Positions 10,576-19,785 of a stretch of 64,000 nt of DNA are shown piece by piece. The stretch spans positions 38,734,001 to 38,798,000 of the forward strand of contig NC_072806.1 of the NCBI RefSeq assembly GCF_028583425.1, in the 5' to 3' direction. The notes beneath the pieces are model-generated. The model saw only the letters and a program-made list of their open reading frames with translations, was not told the origin of the DNA and did no database searches. The DNA is from Eublepharis macularius (taxonomy: Eukaryota > Chordata > Lepidosauria > Squamata > Eublepharidae). Made by a program: the position numbers and the translations under genes. Within the stretch, counting starts at the first letter, position 1; every line of letters begins with the position of its first letter.

Positions 10576-11257
10576 ACTAAAAAAAAGTAGAGAAATCCAT
10601 AACTGGACAGACTCGAAGCAAATAAACCTTGAATCCCCGCGATAGGAGCTGAATATGAGCGCGGGAGGGAGGGCGGGAGAGAGACAGGGGTTTGGGGGAG
10701 ACCCGCCTCGCTCCTCCTTGCCGCCCCCTCTGCCACGGCGGGGGAAACGCGCTTCCTCGCTGCCCCGCAGCCGGCGGGCGCTTCTGGCCACGAGCCGAGG
10801 CGGCGCGCTCCTTCCCGCGCCGCCTTTGGCATGCCCGCCGACGGAGGGGGCGCGCCTCCTGCCCCGCGCGCGGACTACAAGCCCCAGCATTCCTGCGGGC
10901 GGCCCGCGGCCCCAGCTGATCTTGCGAAGCCTCCCGGCCGGGGAGGGGGGGCTGGCGCTCGGCCGTCCGCCCGTCCGTCCGCCCGCGGTGGCGCTGCTGC
11001 CGCTGCCGCTGCCGTTGGGGATCGCCGCCCGCGTTTGCCGCGCTTGCGGCGGGGCCGTTTCCTGCGCTGCCGCGCTCCGACCCCGAGGCGGCGGGTCCTC
11101 CTCCTGCGCTCCAATCCCGGGGGGCTCGGGGGGCCCGGAGAGCCTTTCGTCCCCCGCCGAGCGGAGAGGCGCGCCGGGCCGGGCCGGGCCAGTCCAGCGC
11201 GCCGCTGCCCTCCCTGCGCGCGGAGCCGCCTGCCCGCCGCGCGCCCCGCTCCGCCCG

Positions 11258-11275
11258 ATGCCGAGGCATGGATAG
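11258..11275 (+). promoter_or_regulatory. Short upstream ORF overlapping the KSR1 start codon
   Basis: An ATG ten bases before the KSR1 ATG opens a five-codon frame (MPRHG) that stops at TAG 11273-11275, overlapping the main start in another frame. Its Kozak context is poor (C at -3, C at +4). If the transcript starts upstream it could lower initiation at the main start. Confidence 0.5.
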
Positions 11276-11459
11276 AGCCGCGAGGATGGTCGCGAAGAAG
11301 GGCGGCGGCGGCGCTGGGGGCGAGCGGGCGGGCTACGCGCTGCAGCAGTGCGGGCAGCTGCAGGACCTCATCGACATCTCGCTCTCCAGCCTGCAGGGGC
11401 TGCGCACCAAGTGCGCCGCCTCCAACGACCTCACCCAGCAGGAGATCCGCACCCTGGAG
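11268..11459 (+). CDS. KSR1: KSR1 exon 1 (kinase suppressor of Ras 1), coding part
   Basis: This exon encodes 64 residues, the N-terminus of KSR1, a pseudokinase scaffold of the Ras-RAF-MEK-ERK pathway that brings MEK to RAF at the plasma membrane. Residues 1-6 (MDRAAR) resemble the start of mammalian KSR1. A Gly-rich linker follows (11-19). Residues 24-64, from [16 protein letters not shown] through [21 protein letters not shown], are the start of the conserved CA1 region (coiled coil plus sterile-alpha-motif, CC-SAM). KSR2 is similar here but lacks the MDRAA start and the Gly linker, so KSR1 is preferred. ATG 11268 has a good Kozak context (G at -3, G at +4). An in-frame ATG at 11286 (Met7, A at -3, G at +4) is an alternative start. 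The reading frame beyond 11459 is intronic. Confidence 0.93.
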
Positions 11460-11465
11460 GTAGGC
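11460..11465 (+). other. KSR1: Splice donor of KSR1 exon 1
   Basis: The exon ends CTGGAG and the intron begins GTAGGC. The junction falls between codons (phase 0) after the conserved RTLE. In known KSR proteins the next residues begin AKLV, which is not encoded after the GT. Confidence 0.9.
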
Positions 11466-13173
11466 GCGGGGCCAGGGCCGGGGGGGGGGGCGCTTGTGCG
11501 GCTCCAGGGTGGCCCTCCCCGGGGCCCCCGGCCAGCGGCCCGAGGGGCAGGAGGGGCGGCGGGGCTTGGCGGGGGGGGGGGCGGCCCTTCCCTGATCCCC
11601 GCCCGGCTCTCGGGCACTTTGGGGAGCAGTCCGGGGGGGGGGTCCGGCAGCATTTCCTCCCCCCTCCCCGCTTGGGGCCGCTGTAATCGTATGTGTGTGT
11701 GGCGAAGCTGCGGCCACCGCCAGAGTCGCGTCGCTTCTTTGGGAAGAGGGTCTTCTCCCCGCCCCCTCTTGACGAGGGAAGATCGCGCCCCCCCCCAGGT
11801 GTTGCAAGAGGGGGCCGAGCCGCCGCGCGCCCCTCCGGAGTCCCCTGTGCGCGCGCGCGAGTGACTCGGCCCCCCCAGCCCCTCCCGTGGCGAGCCCCAG
11901 CTGCAGGCTCAGGCCGAGGGCTCGTTTTGGCCTCTCGACCCTCTTCCTCGAGGCCCCCCCCCCCCGGAAGTGTCGGTCTGTCCACCGTGGTTTTGCAAGG
12001 GTTTCTCTGGGTGGGCTCCTGGCCTGAGCTGGCGTCGGACTCGCTTCTTCAGTACTGATTGTTTGGGAAGGGGGGGTCTTCCTGCTTTTCACTTCTTTTT
12101 TTGGAAGTGGGGCTCTGCTCGTTCTCCGGGGCGAGGGGGATGGAGAAAACACCCCGGGGTGGCCAAGTGCAATGTTTGGAGGGGGCCAAACAGACAGGGA
12201 CTCCTCCGGCTCAGGTTGCCTGCATCCCGTGCGCTTTTCACACCTGGGTGTGCCCAGAAACCGCTACCGTGCAGGGCCAGGCCTCGGCCAGGCATTCGGT
12301 AGTCTGGGCAGCCAAAACGCTGGCGAGGCGATGCCTGCCTTCAGCTTCACAAATGTCTTTATGATGCAATTGCATCCTGCAAAGTCCGCCGGAGTCGGTG
12401 GGCCTAGGATGGCGCAACTGTGATTTGGATTGCGCGGCTGGCGGCTGAGCAAGTTCCCCCCTCTGCCAGGACATTCTGGACGCGTGCGTGTAAATAAAGC
12501 GTTTGCGCGCGCGCGCGGTCTAATCTGATACGAGCGTTGGTGCTCCGTAATATGGGCGAGCGTTTAATTGTGGTAAAATAAACTGTGGCATGTCAACATG
12601 ATGGCTGCACTGCTGACATTTTAAAATTTAAAAAAATCAGATTGTGGTCAGTCTCCAGCCTTGTACTTATCCAGGGCAATCTTGTTATTTCGGGCAGCAC
12701 AAACACCCGGTCCTGCATGTATGTACAATCCTATATCTCCACTGAAATAACCTCACATCTTGTACCACCCCCTACTCCCCAACAACTTGCTGTAAACCTG
12801 GGCGAGGCCCCTGATAAGATAAAGGGCCTGTTAATCTGCATTTAACCTCCTAACCTTTTTTGGAAACCTCTCCAATAGCTGGAGAGGGGAGACCCCAATA
12901 TACTTCATGGAAGGGTGAGTGGGGAGGGAGAGGCCGTGCTCCCCTCAAATGACGGGGTCTCTTGCCCCCATCTTAATAAGGGATAAAGCACCCCAAGGAA
13001 TGTTTGAAGATTCTCTTACTTGTACCTTAAAAGCTTTAGAGGTGTGGAAATTCTCCTTTCCCTATCACCCTTTAAGAAGGGGAGGGAGCCATGCCCGTGG
13101 CCTCATGTTGCCCTTTCATTGACCTGCAAAGGACTGCATCTTTTATAATAGGGGGGGCAGGAACAAGGAGGCC
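11466..13173 (+). other. Start of KSR1 intron 1, G-rich then unassigned
   Basis: The first 200 bases hold long G runs on the transcribed-sense strand (about 11480-11489, 11571-11582, 11632-11642). Beyond 12050 the DNA returns to ordinary composition and nothing is recognised up to the SINE at 13174. Confidence 0.6.
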
Positions 13174-13373
13174 CCGACCTGGACGGCCGGGCTAGCCCGA
13201 TCTCATCAGACCTTGGAAGCGGAACAGGTTGACCCTGGGATGGGAGACCACCAAGGAAGCCCAAGATCAGAATGCTGAGACAGACAGAGGCAAACCACCG
13301 CCGTTCATTTCTTGCCTTGAAAAGCTGTGGGGGTGCCATAAGTTGGCTGCAGCTTGACAGCACACACACAAGA
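13174..13373 (+). repeat. 5S-rRNA-derived SINE with BovB-like tail, near full length
   Basis: The head matches vertebrate 5S rRNA blocks: AGCCCGATCTCATCAGACCT, GGAAGC and GGGATGGGAGACC. The body has GAGGCAAACCACCG and TTCTTGCCTTGAAAAG. The end GTGCCATAAGTTGGCTGCAG, CTTGACAGCACACACAC is the BovB-type 3' end. The 5S part supplies the internal Pol III promoter. Confidence 0.85.
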
Positions 13374-14089
13374 ACCGCAAAATCTCATGCAGCCATGAGT
13401 GCTTCCCAAGATCTTTTAAAACAGGTTAGTTCCCTGTTAAGCTCACAGCATCGCTTGACTGATGGCAGGCAGTGTAGAATCGGAGATGGGCTGCATGTTG
13501 AGATTGGTAAATAGAAAGGGTGTCATGTTGTGTGCTGTGGCGTTCCCAGTCTGGCGCAGTGTTTGCTGCTCTGCCCTCCCCTAGAGAGAGGCTTGGGCAC
13601 GTGCTGCCAAGACTCCACATCCTGGTCTTGGAGGGAACTCCAAATGCTGGGCTTCCCATCGTGGCCTGTGGGTTTCAGATAAATCTCTTACCCGTAATCT
13701 AAGCAAAATCTGCCTTTAACCTTCTGAGAAGAATGAAATGAAGCAGAAACAGAAGCCAGAAGCCAGAGTTGTTGCCTGGACTTCCCCAGGAACAAAGTTC
13801 ATACTTTACGAGAAGCAATTGGCTTGTTGCAGTGATGGGATAATGTCTTTAATAGTTTGTTTTTTTACTACCAACCTCTTAGCTGGCAAATGTGGGCATT
13901 TTACCATTTTGACAGTGTAAATCACATTTGTTTTCCTTGTGTATCATTTGGATAATATGTTGGGTATTTTAGTTTTAGCTTTGCATGTGATCTCTTATCT
14001 CACTGCCAGTGAAATTAGATTCTGGCTTCTGGAGTCAGGGAGATTTGGGGAATCCCTTCTGAAGCCTGTTCCTTAAGGGAAGTGCGTTG
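13374..14089. other. Unassigned intron DNA
   Basis: Nothing recognised. Short ORFs lack protein-like features. Confidence 0.4.
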
Positions 14090-14300
14090 TGGAAGGGCCA
14101 TTGGTTGGTGGAAGGGAATCTGTTTTGCACGTAGAAAGTCCCAGTTTCAGTTCCCAGCATCTCCATTTAAAAGGATGGTCAAGTAGTCGGCAATGTCAGA
14201 GACCTTGGCCTGTCTCGAGAGCCTGGGTTGCGGCTGCTAGTCCGAGTAGATAGTTCTGACTTTGACAGACTAGTGGTCACAGCCTTATGACTCAGCTGGC
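14090..14300 (+). repeat. tRNA-derived SINE (family A)
   Basis: Diverged tRNA-like head (GAAAGTCCCAGTTTCAGTTC as B-box region), then CCCAGCATCTCCATTTAAAA, and a body with GCGGCTGCTAGTCCGAGTAG and TTCTGACTTTGACAGACTAG. Confidence 0.7.
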
Positions 14301-15299
14301 ATTGCAAAGTATAAAAATAGTTCCGTCAGGCAGCACAAGACAATGCAGTAGGACTGGGAGTGCAGAACTGGGAAACAGTGCAAACAAACTGTCTAAGGCC
14401 AAAGCTGCCTAAGGCATGACATACCATAATGCAGGAAGTGTTACCAAAGTTAGAAGACAATGCTGTAAAAGCAAGACGATACATATACAGTAAACACTGC
14501 AATAGACTGCAGTCCTACCAGTATATCTAATTCTCAATGTGGCCCCATCTACAAATACATAATTCTCTATCTCGGGGCCATGAAGAGAGAGAGGGTTTTT
14601 TTTTTTTGACAAACTTGGGAGAGCCCCCAAGTTTGCAAAAATATCCTACAAGTTGCAAAAATGTAGGCATGTGTTAACCCCCCCCCCTCCCCGACAGAGA
14701 AAGGCCACCTGCACTTGGGCAAACAACCTGCCTCTTTCCGCTTGTTGTGGGAAACGGGAGGAGGAGGGAGGGAGAACCTTTGCCCGAGCCAGATGAGATC
14801 CTGCGGGTAGGTGCGGGAAGGGGAAAGAGCAGTTACAGCCAATGCCCCCTGCAGCTCCCCAAAGAGTGGTGGTGAGGGAGAATGGTGGCCAGAGAGGGGC
14901 GGGGGCAGGCAGGCAGGCAGAATTGTGGGGAGAGGAACGGGTGAGGGCTTCGTGCAAGAGGGAGGGATGGGCTGGGCTGGCTGCAACTCCACGTAAGCCA
15001 TGGAGGGTATCGATGCAGGTGGCCGAGGCAGGGGGACTGCAGGATGCTGCATGTGGGCAAAGAGCTGATCTGTGTGTCAGGGCCGGGGGAGGGGAAGCAA
15101 GAGATTCCTCCTCGAGAGTTTCAAGTGCCATCGCTTGTTCCTTTATTAAAACAGCTGCCGGAGCTGTTCCATTCCCCTGCAGTTTTAATCCCTTTATAAA
15201 AATGCTATTTTGAACATTTCTGTTTTGCACTTTCTGCAAAACGATAGAAGTGTGGGGGCCTTCCCAAGTGCCTCAGTCAGACTGTCTCACAAGATGGGA
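14301..15299. other. Unassigned intron DNA with a repeat shared with 63244-63330
   Basis: A T run lies at 14597-14607 and C runs at 14680-14692. The segment 15181-15260 (TCCCTTTATAAAAATGC and following) is about 75% similar by eye to 63244-63330, so it belongs to an unnamed low-copy repeat. Confidence 0.5.
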
Positions 15300-15715
15300 A
15301 TAAATGCAGAGAATTTATTTGTTTTATTATAATTATAACCCGCTCTCTCTGCAAGCGGACTCAGAGCAGGTGACATCAATCAATAAAATCACAATAAAAT
15401 ACATTAATACATAAATACATTTGGTGTAGTGGTTAAGAGCGGCAGGCCTCTCATCTGGAGAACCAGATTTGATTCCCCCCTCCCTCATCCACTTGAAGCC
15501 AGCTGGGTGGCCTTGGGTCGATCACAGCTCTGTCAGAGCTCTCTCAGCCCCACCCACCTCACAGGGTGATTGTCGTGAGGATGATAACACATTTTGTAAA
15601 CCGCTCTGAGTGGGTGTTAAGTTGTCCAGAAGGGCAGTATATAAATTGATTGTTATTATTATATTATTATAAATACATTAAAACCCTGAAAACCAGTGCC
15701 TATGATGCATGGGAA
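15300..15715 (+). repeat. Full-length family B SINE inserted in an older reversed LINE tail
   Basis: At 15420-15665 (+) is the cleanest family B copy. It has the head TGGTGTAGTGGTTAAGAGCG, the B box GATTTGATTCCCC, then CCTTGGGTCGATCACAGCTC, CTCACAGGGTGATTG and TAAACCGCTCTGAGTGGG, and ends in (TTA)n. It lies in an AT-rich reversed LINE tail whose two sides, ACATAAATACATTT and ATAAATACATTAAA, flank it at 15300-15420 and 15666-15690. Confidence 0.85.
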
Positions 15716-15724
15716 TGGGCAGTT

Positions 15725-15893
15725 GTGGGGCTGTGGCTCCGTGGTCAAGCATCTCCTTTGTGTGCAGAGAATGCCAGAATCAATGTCCAGCATCTCTGGT
15801 TAAAAGGACCAGAGAACCACAGCCAGAGTAGAGAAGATTGACCTTGACAACCCAGGGGTTTGACTCAGTTTAAGGCAGTTTCGTGTGCTCCAG
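15725..15893 (+). repeat. tRNA-derived SINE (family A), near full length
   Basis: Head GGGGCTGTGGCTCCGTGGTC contains the A box. The B-box region is degraded (AGAATCAATGTCC). Then CAGCATCTCTGGTTAAAAGG, GAGTAGAGAAGATTGACC and the end TTTAAGGCAGTTTCGTGTG. Confidence 0.85.
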
Positions 15894-15983
15894 ACTATTA
15901 GATGTGCACGTATAACACTGAGGGCAAAAAACAGATGGGCTGGCAGCAGAATCCAGACCAGACTCTTGTCAGCTCTGGCTTAA

Positions 15984-16026
15984 GAAGGGGTGGAGGCGGT
16001 GGCGGTGGCGGTGAGGTGGCGGTGGA
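15984..16026. repeat. (GGTGGC)n low-complexity tract
   Basis: Imperfect GGTGGC/GGTGGA repeats on the plus strand. Confidence 0.85.
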
Positions 16027-16059
16027 GCTCCCAGCTCACGTGAATGGGCTGCACCAGAG

Positions 16060-16205
16060 GTCCTCTGAGTGCTTACAGCTTCCCACTGGCAGCTGCTCTG
16101 GAAGATCTCAAGCGCAGGGAAGGGTCTTTCCCAGCACAGCCTACCTGAGGTCCTTTATCTGGACGTGCCAGGGACTGAACTGGGGCTTCCTGCTTGGAGT
16201 GTAGG
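16060..16205 (-). repeat. Family A SINE, reverse
   Basis: CCACTGGCAGCTGCTCTGGA, CCTTTATCTGGACGTGCCAG and GGGACTGAACTGGGGC appear in reversed family order. Diverged. Confidence 0.65.
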
Positions 16206-17032
16206 TTTCCCCCCATTCCTGGTTATCCTGAGCATGTCGTTAAATATCTCTCTGGAAGAAAAATTCTGAGGAATGCAACAACTTCCTTGCTGCTTTATGA
16301 GGTTACAGTCAGTTTCTCCCCTGTAACGTATTCATGTTGCAGATGTCAGGTTTAGCATTGCCTATGGAGGCAAAGCTGGACAATGGATTTTTAAGCCCTG
16401 GTTTGCAGCTTTTGAAGGTCTGCATGGAATCAAGCCTGGCCATTTCCCTCCCTTGCTCTTTCTCACAATAGCTGGAAGTCACTTCCTTCCTCCCCCCTGA
16501 TTTTCTGCCTGCTGGCTCCCTGTTCTGGGGGCATCTGGTTATTTGCACTTGCTTTCCACCCCTGGCCCCCCGGTACGTGGTCACACTGGGCTCATCGTTT
16601 TGTCGCTAATTTGGCACAAACCCACTGCAGATCTTTTATTTTCTTACGAAATTTTTACACAGACTGTCCAAATAATACAATAATCAATATAAAACCAAGC
16701 AAAATAATAAAATGAGCCCAAGGATATAAAAGCAACAGAAAACTATCCAAGAAATACACCTCAGACTAGAAACAAGCCATAAAACAGCTTGAAAGACGCT
16801 CCCAATGGATAAAAAGAAATGTTTTGGCTTGGCACCCAACAGGCAGTGCAAGAGGCTCCAGGGTGAGCGTCCAGGGGTGGGTGTTCCGAAGGTGAGGGAC
16901 CTCCATCCAAAAATGTCCCTTTGGACTGGAGATCCATCTGCCCTCGAGATACGTGGAGGATTCTGTCTTAAGGGAAAAGGATTTGGATGTGATTGTCTTT
17001 GCTTTTAACAGCAGCTTCTCTTCATAAAAATG
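16206..17032. other. Intron DNA with a possible reversed LINE 3' end
   Basis: At about 16620-16960 an A-rich stretch followed by GGTGTTCCGAAGGTGAGGGA and AAATGTCCCTTTGG resembles the reversed 3' end of L2-like elements, but it is too diverged to be sure. The rest is unassigned. Confidence 0.4.
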
Positions 17033-17040
17033 GGTCTAAG

Positions 17041-17243
17041 AAAGATCTGTACAAATAGAGACCTGCCAGCCATGTTTGGTTGCTTACCAGGTGGCTTGTT
17101 AAATCTCCTAGGACGGCAGAGATTAGCCATAACCCTTTTTTATTTCAATTCCAGGTAGGGAGTCAGTTTAGGGGAGGTTTAACAAGCTACCTGGTGAGGC
17201 ACCAAACATGGCTGGCTAGCTGAAGGGTCTTGCTTTGTATAGA
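17041..17243. repeat. Fold-back repeat with about 70-bp inverted arms
   Basis: The arm 17041-17109 (AGATCTGTACAAA, GCCAGCCATGTTTGGT, ACCAGGTGGCTTGTTAAA) is the imperfect reverse complement of 17171-17243 (TTTAACAAGCTACCTGGT, ACCAAACATGGCTGGC, TTTGTATAGATCT). The loop is about 60 bp. It may be a MITE. Terminal duplications are not obvious. Confidence 0.8.
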
Positions 17244-17259
17244 TCTATTTCAGGTCTTT

Positions 17260-18411
17260 CATGGAGGGAAGACTTGGAGATGGGTCAAGTGATCCGTTCA
17301 GCATGGTGGCTCAAATGATGAATGGGACCATGAATCACCTCATTGATTGCCTGAAGGTAATCTACAAAAGTGTGGAAGCACACCTTTGATATCTGTATCG
17401 GTCCCCCGGAGCAGAGTCAGAGAGTTGATAAAATGAGATGCTTTTTCAGTGTGCAACAGGAAGTTCCACAGTCTTGAGGGAAGTTCCCTCAAGAAAAAAA
17501 GATCTAAGCATTTAGTGTAAAAACACTACTGAAGAAGGCTACTTTTTACCTACATAATTTAGCTCATTGCTGACCCAATTTGTTGCGAATGGCGCACTGT
17601 CCATTTCTCTTTTTAGTACAGGACTAGGCAACTTGTATATGGGAAGGGGTGTTTGTGGTGTAGAGGGTCCTTAATTGAGGCCCTTCTTTGAATCTCCACT
17701 ACCACTAGAGGGGGCAGGATACAGTAATCTGTTGGACAGTCACTGCATTGGGACATGTTTGGAACCCCTCTCATTTAGGCTTGCCAGTTGCCCACCCAGG
17801 GCGGCAACCTCCCACCTCCACCCTCCACCATTGCTTGATGGAGAAGAATGGAGAGGGGAACAACGTGCAGACACTGTGACATCACTTGCAGGTGGGCACC
17901 TAGAAGTGCTGTCAGTGTCTGTGATGCTCTAGGCATTTCCCCAAATCACTATAGTTTTTACCATAGAGATTGGGAGAATTCCTAGAGCATTGCACCATCA
18001 TCCCCTCCCCAGATGCTCCTGGGGGGCACCAGGAGAAGATAGTTGGGAGAGTGCAGATATACACCTTTCTAAGTCAGTTGAAGTCATTGGGTTTAAAAGG
18101 GTTTAACTTTGTTTAGGATTGCACTCCACTTTTTTTAACCGGTCCTAGTTTTTAATGGCAGAATCCCTTTCCATCTGCACTTAAAGGTAAATGAGACCTA
18201 TTTTAAATGTGGTGTTGGTCAAGGTGAGAAACACTCAGATGTCGGACTCTGTTCTTTTATGGAGCTCAATTTATACTGGGTTGCTACCCATGCAAAGGAG
18301 CTGCATAGCGGCTTTTGTGCAGGTAGCATTTCAGCTTCAACAAAATGTGGTGTGTCAAGTTTCACAGGCGAGTCACTTTTATATTGGTCAGTGTCTGATT
18401 GAAAACAGCTA
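17260..18411. other. Unassigned intron DNA
   Basis: Contains a small repeat at 18055-18130 (GTTTAGGATTGCACTCCAC end) similar in type to 60388-60470. Otherwise nothing is recognised. Confidence 0.4.
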
Positions 18412-18615
18412 GCGTGGTTAGAATGTGAAGATTCAAACCCCCACTCTGCCATGGAAGACTGCTGGGTGACCTTGTGCCAGGCACACTTTCTTAGTCCAGC
18501 CTACCTCACAAGGTGGTTGTTATGAGCATCTAATGGAGGAGAAGGGACTGTTGCTGTGAGCTGCTCTGAGTTTTCATTGGGCAGGGGGTGGGGATGCTGT
18601 GTGTATATTTATACA
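18412..18615 (+). repeat. Family B SINE
   Basis: GCGTGGTTAGAATGTGAAGA, CTGCCATGGAAGACTGCTGG, GTGACCTTGTGCCAGGCAC, CTACCTCACAAGGTGGTTGT, GTGAGCTGCTCTGAG, in family order and with a degraded tail. Confidence 0.75.
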
Positions 18616-18780
18616 TAAATCCAATGCTTGCAGAAATTGCAAAATTGACTGAATATACTCATTTTCAATATGAATTACTGCACATTAATTTAAACCTTAA
18701 TACATTTGTATGCATATGACTTGTATGACTAGAATGTCAGGCTATGTTCAGCTTTTCCCTTCCCTGAGATCTTAAATTCC

Positions 18781-19285
18781 AACTTTACACCATCACTTCT
18801 ATTACTTTCAGCACATCAACCACGTCTTCCCTGTTGGTGAGAATCAGGTCTAAGTTTGCAGACCTTCTTGTTTCTTTTTCCACCTCCTGGAAGATGAAGT
18901 CTTCCAGCAAGACAAGTCAGGAGTTTATTAGGCCATAAATTTTTAGCAGGGTTTGATTTCCAACAGATATCAGGGTAATTGAAATCTCCCAGGACCACAG
19001 TATCCCGCCTCTTTGAAAATTTTGTAGTCTGGTCTAGGAACGTATCATCCAAGTTTTCTGACAGGTTTGGTGGTCTAGAGCGGGACCTCGCCATAATACC
19101 AGTATTATTTGTTTTTCCTTTTATTTTTACCCAGAGGCTCTCAACTGGTCTTCCATGCTCAGACTCAGGTATTTCCTCACAAATATATACATCCTTGACA
19201 TATAATGCTATTCCTCTCCCCTTCCATATTGGTCTGTTCCTTTTAAACAAGTTGTACCCCTCATTCCTAATATTCCAATTGTGAG
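18781..19285 (-). mobile_element. CR1 LINE, endonuclease domain (3' half of a split fragment)
   Basis: On the minus strand 18816-19250 encodes a CR1 ORF2 endonuclease remnant. It has GIALYVKDV, VESLWVKIKG, then VVLGDFNYPDICWKSN, the GDFN catalytic block of APE-type endonucleases. The frame is open over about 145 residues but has lost the SRPP..N loop spacing and ends in unrelated text. It continues after an insertion at 19559-19690. Confidence 0.85.
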
Positions 19286-19299
19286 TCTCATCTCACCAA
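19286..19299. repeat. Target-site duplication, left copy
   Basis: TCTCATCTCACCAA, identical to 19545-19558. It brackets the palindromic element inserted in the CR1. Confidence 0.9.
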
Positions 19300-19544
19300 A
19301 ATCAAAAAGAGTCCAGTAGCACCTTTAAGACTAACCAATTTTATTTTATTGTAGCATAAGCTTTCGAGAATCAAGTTCTCTTCATCAGATGCCTGATCCG
19401 AACAGTTCGGATCAGGCATCTGATGAAGAGAACTTGATTCTCGAAAGCTTATGCTACAATAAAATAAAATTGGTTAGTCTTAAAGGTGCTACTGGACTCT
19501 TTTTGATTTTGCTACTACAGACTAACACGGCTAACTCCTCTGGA
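19297..19544 (+). mobile_element. Palindromic retroelement with perfect 107-bp arms
   Basis: Positions 19297-19403 and 19405-19511 are exact reverse complements with one base (19404) between them. A unique 3' end follows: CTACTACAGACTAACACGG, CTAACTCCTCTGGA (19512-19544). The 14-bp duplication at 19286-19299 and 19545-19558 indicates insertion by a target-primed, LINE-type process. The first three arm bases overlap the left duplication. It interrupts a CR1 endonuclease fragment. Other members of the family are at 10411-10575 and 31989-32063. Confidence 0.9.
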
Positions 19545-19558
19545 TCTCATCTCACCAA

Positions 19559-19690
19559 GTCTCAGTAATGCCCGTCAGGTCATAGTCCTCTTCCTGTATT
19601 AAGCCATCAGGTTCCTCCTGTTTGTTTCCCATACTCTGTGCATTACTATAGAGACATCAGAATCTGTGGTTTATGTGCCCCGAGTTCTTC
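19559..19690 (-). mobile_element. CR1 LINE, start of endonuclease region (5' half of the split fragment)
   Basis: Read on the minus strand it has AATGCACAGAGTATGGGAAA, AAACAGGAGGAACC, GAGGACTATGACCTGACGGG and ATTACTGAGACTTGG, the usual start of CR1 ORF2 (NAQSMGNKQEEL..ITETWW). It joins directly to 19285 once the palindromic insertion is removed. Confidence 0.8.
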
Positions 19691-19785
19691 ATTTCCCCCC
19701 CCCCTTACCTGCATATATTAATACCTCTGTTTTCAGATTTCTGCAGTTTTAATCCTTTTGTATTGTTCATTGGGTGTCCCATCTT

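Larger units (their letters stand above)
10640..12050 (+). promoter_or_regulatory. KSR1: CpG island, probable KSR1 promoter and 5' UTR
   Basis: GC content and CpG frequency rise sharply at about 10630 and fall by about 12050, while the flanks are CpG-poor. Many GC-box-like GGGGCGG and CCGCCC strings are present and I see no TATA box close to the exon. The island contains the first coding exon at 11268-11459. Several long ORFs on both strands here (for example 10655-11275 and 10875-12152) have the skewed Ala/Arg/Pro/Gly content of GC-rich chance ORFs. The transcription start cannot be placed from sequence. Confidence 0.85.

Noticed and set aside
11460..11864. Continuation of the KSR1 reading frame to 11864
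   Set aside because: The conserved protein ends at RTLE where a consensus GT donor sits, and the following residues do not match KSR proteins.
10577..12152. Long overlapping ORFs on both strands in the CpG island (up to 425 aa)
   Set aside because: They are rich in Ala, Arg, Pro and Gly, overlap each other in several frames and ignore the splice donor at 11460. GC-rich DNA has few stop codons, so these are chance ORFs.
13180..13260. A 5S rRNA gene
   Set aside because: The similarity is partial and continues into a BovB-tailed SINE body shared with two other loci.
15418..15490. A true tRNA gene
   Set aside because: The tRNA-like head lacks a complete cloverleaf and is continuous with a SINE body found in many other copies in this window.
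18816..19250. An intact endonuclease gene
   Set aside because: The frame is a fragment of CR1 ORF2 interrupted by another insertion and with lost conserved residues.
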